From positions 1 through 12,194 of the forward strand of contig JABJMI010000930.1 in NCBI GenBank assembly GCA_018659505.1: a stretch of DNA of 12,194 bases, read 5' to 3'. The stretch comes from Planctomicrobium sp. Its GTDB lineage: Bacteria; Planctomycetota; Planctomycetia; Planctomycetales; Planctomycetaceae. Below, in pieces: positions 1 to 6,367 of the stretch. Below the pieces are notes generated by a model that saw only the letters and a program-made list of their open reading frames with translations, made no database searches and was not told the origin of the DNA. Position 1 is the first letter of the stretch, and each line of letters opens with the position of its first letter. Made by a program: the position numbers and the translations under genes.

Positions 1-76
1 ATTCAGAGGGCGATTGGTTTCTGTAGAAGTTGAAATTTATGAATTATTTATGTTCATGTCGTAAAACGAGGCATAT

Positions 77-106
77 AAAAAGCCCGACTTCCAGTGAAGC
101 CAGGCT
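77..106 (-). terminator. Intrinsic terminator after the DUF1501 gene
   Basis: Read on the minus strand, an 11-bp stem (AGCCTGGCTTC paired with GAAGTCGGGCT, including two G-U wobbles) closes a 4-nt loop ACTG and runs straight into TTTTT. It starts 26 nt after the TAA stop of the DUF1501 gene. The wobbles become A-C mismatches on the plus strand, so the structure is specific to minus-strand RNA. It most likely ends the five-gene cluster that begins with the sigma factor. Confidence 0.85.
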
Positions 107-132
107 CTTCAAAATTGCAAAACGCTGTGGGC

Positions 133-1434
133 TTAAGCAAATAGCTCTTTGATAACATCACCTTCACGAACGATCATGACAGGGCGACCGGTATTGGTGT
201 TGTACTCTTTTGTGTGATCGATACCAAGGTTGTGGTAGAACGAAGCTGCCACATCATCTGGTGAGTATCCATCGTTAAGTGGTTCAGTAGCGTTAGCGTC
301 AGACTCTCCGAGGACGCGACCACCGGTGATGCCTCCACCTGCCATCAACATAAACATACAGCGAGGATAGTGATCTCTTCCGCCGCGTTCGGTGTTAATT
401 TTCGGAGTACGACCAAACTCGCCTGTGACATAGACCGCAGTCGACTCCAACAGACCTTTCTCTTGCAATCCACTTAGTAGTGCTGAAAGACCTTCATCGA
501 AACTTGGGAGGAGGCTTGTTTTCAATTTATTCCAGTTGTCGCGGTGTGTGTCCCACCCGCCGGTTGAGACTGTTACAAACCGAACGCCTGACTCGACAAG
601 ACGGGTTGCCAAGAGACAGCTTTGTCCAAAGGCACCTTTACCATATTGGGCAGCGAACTGTTGATTTTCTTGACTGACATCAAAGGCATCACGAGCACTC
701 TTGGATGTAATCATTGAGTACGCCTGCTGAGAAAAACGGTCAAGACCTTCGAGGAGTTGGCTATCTTTTTCGAATCCAGCAAAGGTTGTATCGAGTTTAT
801 TTAAGAGTCCTTGACGCTTCTCAACATCGTTAACTGTAAGACCATTTCCTAAAGTAATTCCTCGTACAGAAAATGGTTGACCAACAGATGGTGTTGCATT
901 CGTGTGTAATGGAGCGTATTTAACTCCCAGGTACCCAGGGACCTGATTTGAGCGCGGAATCGAAACATTTGGAGGCAACTCTGCTGGTCCACCCATTTCA
1001 CGAGTTATAACAGAACCGAAACTTGGGAACTGAAGCGAAGGGAGTGGTCGGTTGCCTGAGTTCACGTATTCAGATCCGAGACGGTGAGCAGCAAGCGTAT
1101 GCGAGACACCGCGTAGAATCACAAATTTGTCCATCGCTGAGGCAAGTTTGGGAAGATGCTCAGAGATTTCGATGCCAGGAACTTTGGTTTGAATGGGATT
1201 GAATTCGCCTCGATACTCTTCTGTTGCATTCGGCTTAAGATCAAAGGTGTCCATATGGGTTGGACCACCAGGCAGGTTGATGAAGATTGCCGACTTTGCT
1301 TTGGCAGCCTGATTGACCTGCCCGGCTTCACTCATTTGCAGAAAGGAGCTGAGAGAAAGAGAGGTCGCACCAACAGCACCAACTTTTAGAAAATCGCGTC
1401 GAGCAACACCGTCACATGTTTTATGAAGAGCCAT
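133..1434 (-). CDS. DUF1501 family protein, Tat-exported
   Basis: A 433-residue protein, a usual length for DUF1501. The N-terminus carries a twin-arginine motif (RRDFLK, residues 12-17) followed by a hydrophobic, Ser/Ala-rich stretch, so export in folded form by Tat is likely. Family-typical blocks are GGPTHMDTFD (56-65), GGWDTH (292-297), GEFGRTPKIN (338-347) and GRDHYP (352-357). DUF1501 is related to the alkaline phosphatase/sulfatase superfamily, and the His/Asp-rich blocks would form a metal site. The substrate is not known and cannot be read from the sequence. The ATG is preceded by AGGA at 7 nt. The gene follows the DUF1549/DUF1553 gene by 107 bp. This pairing recurs in planctomycetes and implies a shared function. 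It is the last gene before a strong terminator. Confidence 0.93.
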   Translation of the reverse strand: MALHKTCDGVARRDFLKVGAVGATSLSLSSFLQMSEAGQVNQAAKAKSAIFINLPGGPTHMDTFDLKPNATEEYRGEFNPIQTKVPGIEISEHLPKLASAMDKFVILRGVSHTLAAHRLGSEYVNSGNRPLPSLQFPSFGSVITREMGGPAELPPNVSIPRSNQVPGYLGVKYAPLHTNATPSVGQPFSVRGITLGNGLTVNDVEKRQGLLNKLDTTFAGFEKDSQLLEGLDRFSQQAYSMITSKSARDAFDVSQENQQFAAQYGKGAFGQSCLLATRLVESGVRFVTVSTGGWDTHRDNWNKLKTSLLPSFDEGLSALLSGLQEKGLLESTAVYVTGEFGRTPKINTERGGRDHYPRCMFMLMAGGGITGGRVLGESDANATEPLNDGYSPDDVAASFYHNLGIDHTKEYNTNTGRPVMIVREGDVIKELFA

Positions 1435-1502
1435 TTGATTGTCCTGTATTGAAATTTTTTTATTTTAGAGAATGAAACCCGCGTAGCGGAACAAAGTTAA
1501 AT

Positions 1503-1531
1503 CCGATTGATCCGCAAAGCAGACCAATCGG
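1503..1531 (-). other. Strong intercistronic RNA hairpin
   Basis: In the 107-bp gap between the DUF1549/DUF1553 gene and the DUF1501 gene, the minus-strand RNA folds into a continuous 13-bp stem. CCGATTGGTCTGC pairs with GCGGATCAATCGG around a 3-nt loop, with two G-U wobbles. On the plus strand those two positions are A-C mismatches, so the structure is made for minus-strand RNA. It begins 10 nt after the upstream stop codon. No U-tract follows directly, so complete termination is doubtful. Partial attenuation or protection of the upstream mRNA 3' end fits better. Confidence 0.6.
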
Positions 1532-1541
1532 TTATTGAATA

Positions 1542-4211
1542 TTAGTGGTTGACCATAAACTCTTTGGTGTTAATGAGCGCCCAGACCAAGTCTTTTAAAC
1601 CTGCGCCTGGTTTTTCCTGATCTTTGATATAGCCTAAAGCAATTTCGCGTTCTTGCTCTGAAGGGAAACGACTAACTGTTCGTAAGTAAGCTTCTTCAAC
1701 AATCTGGTTCGCGTCAAAATTGACTTTTTTTTGCGGTACTGGTTTCGGAAGAGATTCCATTCGGTTTTCAACGGCAGTCACACGTTTTTCAGCGTTAGCG
1801 ATCAACTTTTCTTTGCCAGTTTTCTTAGCTTTAATAAGCTGACGCATCGCTTCTTTAAACTGCTTCTCAGCACCTGCTCTTGCTCTTTCAATTTTCAGTG
1901 CGTCTGCGTCCTTGTTGCTCTTCTCGCCTGACCACTGTGCAACCCAACTATTTCTTCCATCGAGCATTGCGAGAGTGTCTTCGTCGTTACGAACGAATAA
2001 TGTTTGCAACAAACTTGCTTCGGAAGAGCGGTCACAGTCGCAGTTACTTTCACGAGTAGAACCACCAAAGACTGCGAGAGCGTAATCAGTTCCTCGCGTC
2101 GCATTGCGTGGTGGCGAAGTTCTTGTGACTGCACGATCTTCCAAGTCGGTCAAGAATGTATTGGCACGTTCGTCTTTGATTGTCGCCATGGTCAAGGCAT
2201 CGTAAGCGACCTCAGCAGGCAATCTGCGAGGAACTGCACGACTGAAGTTTCTTTCGTCTTGAAGGTTTGTCTCGTTCGGTGTCCAAGAGCGTTGGTAAGT
2301 ATCTGAAAGGCAAATTTGCTTATGGACCCATTTCATGTCGTAACCACTTGCAACAAATCCGTCAGCGAGGAACTTCAAAAGACCTTCGTTACTTGGAGGG
2401 TTTGCGAGTGAAAGATCATCTGTAGGCTCGACAATTCCTCTATTGAAGTAGTTCGCCCAAACGCGGTTTACAAATGCTTTCGCAAAGAGTTGAGTTGGGC
2501 TATCTCGTAACCAGTTCATTAAGGCTTCACGAGGATCATCGACATTTTGAACATCGACAACTTGCTCACCGAGAAGTTTGGCACTCGATTTCGGGATTTT
2601 GACGTCACGCCCTTTTGCTTTCGCTTCTTTGAGTTTTTTCCGTTGTGCGTCGCTGATGCGAGGTTGATTGATCACAAGTTCAGGGAATGGAATTGCCTTG
2701 CCTGCTTTGAGTGCTTTCTCAATAGCACGGCGTTGCTCATTTCCTCGCAAACCTTCCAGACCAAGCTCTTTGATCATCTTGGTGTATTCATTTCTGTCAC
2801 CACCGTTACGTGAAAAGTTGACACGGGCGAAGAATTGCTCGAATTCTTCGAAATCGTTCTGGGTCCAGACATCGAATGGATGTTTGTGACACTGGGCACA
2901 CTGGATGCGAGTTCCCATGAAGGTATATGCAAATCCGATCGCACGGTCTTCTGTTTGTCTGAAATTATTACGTCCCCAGAAGTAGATGAGTCCATCTTGA
3001 TCAGCAAACGATGAGTCTTTATCGCGAGCGTAGCTGCTCATTCGTTCCGAGTATTCACGATAGTCCTCTCCTGGCTTGCGACTCTGGGCAATAACGATAT
3101 TTTCGACAATTTCATCATAAGGAACATTGTCCGCAACACGCTTGTAGATCCAGTCGTACCAATCTTTGCTGCCACCTTGTCGAGAAGCAGGATTGACATT
3201 GTTTAAGGCATCGTCGCTGCAACCTGTCCAGTCAGAAAGTTGAACAGTCCACCACGCGGCGTACGCTGGTGATTCAAGAAGTTCATCAACTTTCTTTTCG
3301 CGTTTGTTCTTAGAACTATCAGCGAGGAATTCACGAACTTGATTCGCTGTCGGCAATGTGCCAGTCATGTCGAGTGAGACTCGTCGTAAGAATTCAGCAT
3401 CGTCACAAACATTAGAAGGAACGATTCCAAGTTTCTGCAATTTGTCGACAACCAACTGATCGATCTGAGTCCGCCCGGCAATTTGTGGATACTTGTCCCC
3501 GACTTGGTCGGATACGGGTCGCAATACTGGAATAGGTACAACAGCTTTATCGTAAGCGACCACGACATGAGAGTCGCCAACATCTCCAGAACTGACGATT
3601 CCATCTTCGTTGATGGCACAAATCATGTCGTCATTCGTTGTATAGCGACATAGGTCTGTGACATCTTCTTGAGTTCCATCTGCCCAGACAGCAACGACTT
3701 TTAACGGTGACTGTTGATCTTTGCCATCAAAAACAATTTCCTTAGGGGAAACTTCAAGCTTGACAAGTTCAATTGGAGACGCAACAGGCTTCGCTCCACC
3801 AGCAATCCATTTCAGAATGACATTGTATTCCCAGTTGCCAACAGGCATTCTCTTGCCGCCATCGTGCGTGTCGGTGAGAGTCGCTTTTTGAAGAGCGTAA
3901 CTTTCTGCGGGATCATCGGTGTCGATGCGATCACTTAAGCCTTCATGATCCATTTTGAAATCGTAACCGAAGAGCGAAAGGCGAAATCCTCCCTGTCCCT
4001 GAAACGAACCGTGGCAAGCACGCCCATTACATCCCAAGCGTCCTAGCATCGGAACAACATGTTTTTGAAAGTCAGGAACTTCCTCGATTGAAGCATCTGC
4101 GAAGCGCTCGCGAACGCCTTCAGTGACGTCATTCGCGAAAGTGAATTGAGCAATTCCTACTGCGAACAGCCCGCAAAAGAATGATAGTTCTAGTTTGAAG
4201 ATGGATTTCAT
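1542..4211 (-). CDS. Secreted PSCyt1-like/Big/DUF1549/DUF1553 protein
   Basis: An 889-residue exported protein with a Sec signal peptide (about residues 1-26, hydrophobic core then FTFA). Near the N-terminus is a cytochrome-like segment with CNGRACH (61-67), the spaced CX4CH form common in planctomycete PSCyt1-type domains. A bacterial Ig-like domain follows (about 148-228). DUF1549 spans about 248-465 and ends near a canonical CAQCH (438-442). DUF1553 starts near 558 and includes AKAFVNRVWANYFNRG and the CDCDRS block (724-729). A charged, coiled-coil-like stretch (about 766-825) interrupts DUF1553 before its C-terminal block, RTVSRFPSEQE. Whether heme is bound is unknown, and the family has no established reaction. 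The ATG has AAGG at about 6 nt. It lies 45 bp after the coiled-coil gene and upstream of the DUF1501 gene. Confidence 0.93.
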   Translation of the reverse strand: MKSIFKLELSFFCGLFAVGIAQFTFANDVTEGVRERFADASIEEVPDFQKHVVPMLGRLGCNGRACHGSFQGQGGFRLSLFGYDFKMDHEGLSDRIDTDDPAESYALQKATLTDTHDGGKRMPVGNWEYNVILKWIAGGAKPVASPIELVKLEVSPKEIVFDGKDQQSPLKVVAVWADGTQEDVTDLCRYTTNDDMICAINEDGIVSSGDVGDSHVVVAYDKAVVPIPVLRPVSDQVGDKYPQIAGRTQIDQLVVDKLQKLGIVPSNVCDDAEFLRRVSLDMTGTLPTANQVREFLADSSKNKREKKVDELLESPAYAAWWTVQLSDWTGCSDDALNNVNPASRQGGSKDWYDWIYKRVADNVPYDEIVENIVIAQSRKPGEDYREYSERMSSYARDKDSSFADQDGLIYFWGRNNFRQTEDRAIGFAYTFMGTRIQCAQCHKHPFDVWTQNDFEEFEQFFARVNFSRNGGDRNEYTKMIKELGLEGLRGNEQRRAIEKALKAGKAIPFPELVINQPRISDAQRKKLKEAKAKGRDVKIPKSSAKLLGEQVVDVQNVDDPREALMNWLRDSPTQLFAKAFVNRVWANYFNRGIVEPTDDLSLANPPSNEGLLKFLADGFVASGYDMKWVHKQICLSDTYQRSWTPNETNLQDERNFSRAVPRRLPAEVAYDALTMATIKDERANTFLTDLEDRAVTRTSPPRNATRGTDYALAVFGGSTRESNCDCDRSSEASLLQTLFVRNDEDTLAMLDGRNSWVAQWSGEKSNKDADALKIERARAGAEKQFKEAMRQLIKAKKTGKEKLIANAEKRVTAVENRMESLPKPVPQKKVNFDANQIVEEAYLRTVSRFPSEQEREIALGYIKDQEKPGAGLKDLVWALINTKEFMVNH

Positions 4212-4236
4212 ACGAAACCTTTATAATGACAATTAT

Positions 4237-4252
4237 TGACCAAAATTGGTCA
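4237..4252 (-). other. Palindromic hairpin between coiled-coil and DUF1549/DUF1553 genes
   Basis: TGACCA pairs with TGGTCA around a 4-nt ATTT loop in minus-strand RNA, and the symmetry extends one more base pair. It starts 4 nt after the stop codon of the coiled-coil gene and lies 25 nt before the next start codon. No U-tract follows on the minus strand, so it is not a convincing terminator. It may mark a processing point or an attenuator, or be a DNA-level operator. Confidence 0.45.
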
Positions 4253-4256
4253 GTTA

Positions 4257-4889
4257 TTACTTTGAATTCGAACTCTTAGTCGACTTCGAATTCTCTTTGG
4301 TGCTAACAGCAGATGTCTTCGTTTTTTTAATTGAATCAGATTTGGAGTTGTTTTTCGAGAGTCGACTGACTGTTTTCAAGATACGTTCCATATCTTGTTC
4401 CGCTAGGGATTCACCATTCTCTTTTAATTCCTCAAGCTGCTCTTCAATCCGACTTAGCCGATTTTTCAGACGATCTCGCTCTTCTGTATATTGGTCGAGA
4501 CGAATCGCGTTGCGTTTTAAGAGAAGTCCTTGAATCTGTTCGCGAGTCTCCTCTTCCATTCCGTGGATGGAACGGGCAACAAGCAGTTTCACTCGTGAGT
4601 CAATTTTCCAGAGAGCTAAATCTGTCTGAAATCTTTCCTGTGAACGTGCCTTTACTCGTTCAAGTCGATCATAAGTACGTGATAACTCAAGAATCGCTGA
4701 GTCGTACTTCTTCTCGTCCATCTCTTTTAGATTCTGTAAAAGAGTCGCCAGTTCCGCATGATGTTGCTTCGCGAATTTGAAAACAACTCGCTCCCGCTGA
4801 GGCGTGATCTCTTCATTCACATTCTGTGCAAAAAGCTGTTGAGAGTAGATAGTGAGGACAAACAGAGAAAGGAACGCAATGGCTTTCAT
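4257..4889 (-). CDS. Secreted coiled-coil protein of unknown function
   Basis: A 210-residue protein I do not recognise as a named family. Residues 1-21 form a signal peptide (hydrophobic core, then LFA before QNVNEE), placing it outside the inner membrane. Residues about 30-175 are almost entirely charged and helical, with heptad-like spacing clearest at 130-160, so a long coiled coil is likely. The tail from about 178 to 210 is a low-complexity Lys/Ser/Thr/Asn segment that looks disordered. The overall shape recalls periplasmic helical sensors such as Spy/CpxP, but no signature of that family is visible. Its ATG overlaps the anti-sigma stop as ATGA and has a strong GGAGG, so the two are translationally coupled. 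A role in sensing or binding alongside the anti-sigma protein is inference. Confidence 0.8.
   Translation of the reverse strand: MKAIAFLSLFVLTIYSQQLFAQNVNEEITPQRERVVFKFAKQHHAELATLLQNLKEMDEKKYDSAILELSRTYDRLERVKARSQERFQTDLALWKIDSRVKLLVARSIHGMEEETREQIQGLLLKRNAIRLDQYTEERDRLKNRLSRIEEQLEELKENGESLAEQDMERILKTVSRLSKNNSKSDSIKKTKTSAVSTKENSKSTKSSNSK
4264..4293 (-). repeat. 9-bp inverted repeat at the 3' end of the coiled-coil gene
   Basis: GAATTCGAA (4264-4272) and TTCGAATTC (4285-4293) are perfect reverse complements separated by 12 bases that include a GTCGAC palindrome. The element codes for the Asn/Ser/Lys tail of the coiled-coil protein, so it could be a by-product of repetitive AAT-TCG-AAG-type codons. 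In RNA it would form a 9-bp stem just before the stop codon, next to the hairpin at 4237-4252. Confidence 0.5.
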
Positions 4890-5449
4890 AATGCCCCTCC
4901 GTTATTGTCGACATCCAAAGCAGGAATTTCTTCAGCAAAGGAAGATGCCTCGACCGCAGCGAACATCCAGTCAGGAATATCAAGTTCTTCGTCAGCTTGA
5001 GTGGAGAAGGTGTTGTCTTCAAAATCAGCAGGGAGATGTCGACGATTGGCAGCGACATTTGAATCGCCTTCCATGATGGTCCAGACTCCCAGTGCATCGA
5101 CATCAGTCTGCTTTAAGGGTGAATCTACAGATGTTAAAAGAATAGACCCCTCTTGTTTTGATGGAAGCTTGAAAACCAATGCACTCATCAAAACAGCTAA
5201 GGCAAGTCCACCACCCAGAATTGCTGCGAAACGTGAAGATCGCACCGGTCGATATGTTTCTGACTGCGAAGCCAGTGAGTTTTGAGATGTCAACGCAGAT
5301 TGCATCAAAACCACATCCGCAAGTGTTGATTGCAAATCGAAATTGCCATCAAGCGACTCTTCAAAAGCAGCCATTTCCGCAGTGGACATTTCATTGTTGA
5401 AATATCTGAAAGCGTCGAGCAGGTCATTATGTTGTTGATTTTCAGTCAT
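4886..5449 (-). CDS. Anti-sigma-like one-pass membrane protein
   Basis: A 187-residue protein directly downstream of the sigma factor gene, overlapping it by 8 nt. The N-terminal 70 residues are soluble and helical (LLDAFRYFNNEMSTAEMAAFE), like the sigma-binding segment of anti-sigma factors. One membrane helix lies at about 74-94, preceded by arginines (VRSSR), so the N-terminus should be cytoplasmic. The remaining roughly 95 residues should be extracytoplasmic; they are acidic, with no recognisable domain. The zinc-binding HxxxCxxC of ZAS anti-sigma factors is absent. Position and topology support the call more than sequence identity does. Its own stop codon overlaps the next start as ATGA. 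It probably holds the sigma factor inactive until an envelope signal arrives. Confidence 0.75.
   Translation of the reverse strand: MTENQQHNDLLDAFRYFNNEMSTAEMAAFEESLDGNFDLQSTLADVVLMQSALTSQNSLASQSETYRPVRSSRFAAILGGGLALAVLMSALVFKLPSKQEGSILLTSVDSPLKQTDVDALGVWTIMEGDSNVAANRRHLPADFEDNTFSTQADEELDIPDWMFAAVEASSFAEEIPALDVDNNGGAL
4894..4900 (-). promoter_or_regulatory. Ribosome binding site of the coiled-coil gene
   Basis: Minus-strand GGAGGGG lies inside the last codons of the anti-sigma gene, with its core GGAGG 6 nt before the coiled-coil ATG. It is the strongest Shine-Dalgarno in the window. Together with the ATGA overlap it fixes the start and suggests high-level translation of this secreted protein. 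Confidence 0.75.
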
Positions 5450-5978
5450 CTTTATTTTGCTCTAAGACTGCTTGTAAAGATCGTAGAGCAGTCCGCATGC
5501 GAGTCAGTGCTGTTCCTAAAGGAATTTGTAATTCATCAGCGATTTGTTGAAATGTCTTCTCTTCGTAGATTCTTTTATGAACGATATCGCGTTGGTTTTC
5601 TGGAAGTCGACGAACAGCAAGTTGAACCGCTTCAATTTGCTCATCGTTTAAAATTTTCTGGACAGGATTGTCGTTCAGTAACGACTTTAAACTTGTCTGG
5701 TTTTGTATATTCAGAAGTTTATTCTGATGGCTCTTTCTCTTTCGCAACAGCATCAGCGCTTCACGATATGCGACTTGAAATAACCAGGCTTTCTCTGAAC
5801 CAGGTTGAACTTCTCCTCCGACAGTAAACGCTTTCGTAAACGTCGCTTGAACCACTTCTTCTGTTGTGGCTTTCTCACGAAGGATACCAAAGACAAACGC
5901 TGTTATATTGGATGAATATTCACGATGCCAAGTGCTGAAAGTTGTAGAATCAAGCTGTTTTGACTCTCCCTGGCTCAC
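5442..5978 (-). CDS. ECF-type RNA polymerase sigma factor
   Basis: A 178-residue sigma-70 family protein with the two-domain ECF layout. Region 2 spans about residues 15-82 (FVFGILREKATTEEVVQATFTKAF, AWLFQVAYREALMLLRKRK). Region 4 spans about 115-170 (LPENQRDIVHKRIYEEKTFQQIADEL, with a recognition helix near PLGTALTRMRTAL). There is no region 3 and no C-terminal extension. The start is GTG: an in-frame TGA lies two codons upstream, so the frame cannot begin earlier, and GAGG sits 9 nt before it. The gene heads the cluster and overlaps the anti-sigma-like gene by 8 nt, the usual arrangement of an ECF factor and its inhibitor. Control of its own operon is likely by analogy but is not shown here. 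Confidence 0.93.
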   Translation of the reverse strand: MSQGESKQLDSTTFSTWHREYSSNITAFVFGILREKATTEEVVQATFTKAFTVGGEVQPGSEKAWLFQVAYREALMLLRKRKSHQNKLLNIQNQTSLKSLLNDNPVQKILNDEQIEAVQLAVRRLPENQRDIVHKRIYEEKTFQQIADELQIPLGTALTRMRTALRSLQAVLEQNKDD

Positions 5979-6018
5979 GAATCATTTCCTCTTCTTTAGT
6001 AAGATGCACCTGCACAAT

Positions 6019-6048
6019 ACATTATTTTGAAAACTATGAAAGAAACAA
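6019..6048 (-). promoter_or_regulatory. Candidate promoter of the sigma operon
   Basis: On the minus strand, TTGTTT (6043-6048) and TAATGT (6019-6024) are separated by 18 bp, about 40 bp before the sigma GTG. This fits a housekeeping-type promoter with imperfect boxes. If the ECF factor drives its own transcription, the true promoter would use different boxes that I cannot identify by eye. Confidence 0.3.
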
Positions 6049-6091
6049 ACATTTGTGTCGAATCAAATCCATAAGGTATTCATTCATAGTT
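6032..6091. repeat. 9-bp inverted repeat around the sigma-operon promoter
   Basis: AACTATGAA (6032-6040) and TTCATAGTT (6083-6091) are perfect reverse complements with centres 51 bp apart, close to five helical turns. One arm falls inside the spacer of the candidate sigma-operon promoter and the other lies upstream of its -35 box. The spacing would suit a looping or paired-site operator, but chance occurrence in AT-rich DNA is possible. Confidence 0.4.
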
Positions 6092-6367
6092 GTTTATGGC
6101 AATAGGCTGTTTTTTTCGCTACGAGGTATGGCTTTTCCAAACTGTAGGGAAGCCCAGCACACTCATTCCCTTCTACCGTATCGTCAGAATCGCTAGTTTT
6201 GAACTAACTGCTCCGACTGCAAAGAGGGTTCGATTGAGCAGGTTCTACTGGAAATTCTGCATGATCTGGTGAATGATAGAGTCGATAGCGATTGTAGGTC
6301 ATATAGGAATTCAATCTCCAATGACTTCAGACCTTCTCAGTTTACTTTTCCTTGTGGAATGATCTCC

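Larger units (their letters stand above)
5979..6367. other. Divergent intergenic region, sigma operon / hydrolase-like gene
   Basis: About 390 bp lie between the GTG of the sigma gene and the chosen ATG of the plus-strand gene. The half next to the sigma gene is AT-rich and holds a candidate promoter (6019-6048) and a 9-bp inverted repeat (6032-6091). Short open frames exist here, but they have no signal peptide, no good ribosome site and no recognisable motif. I see no convincing promoter for the plus-strand gene and no riboswitch-like structure. Confidence 0.5.

Noticed and set aside
5330..5827. Open frame of 165 codons on the plus strand
   Set aside because: It lies antisense to the sigma and anti-sigma genes, has no recognisable domain or good ribosome site, and the minus-strand genes there are well supported.
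5960..6272. Overlapping short plus-strand frames in the divergent intergenic region
   Set aside because: They have no Shine-Dalgarno, signal peptide or family motif, and one runs antisense into the sigma gene start.
6269..6367. Upstream start giving an 803-residue hydrolase-like protein
   Set aside because: It would place 33 polar residues before a clear signal peptide; the ATG at 6368 (or 6359) gives a normal exported N-terminus.
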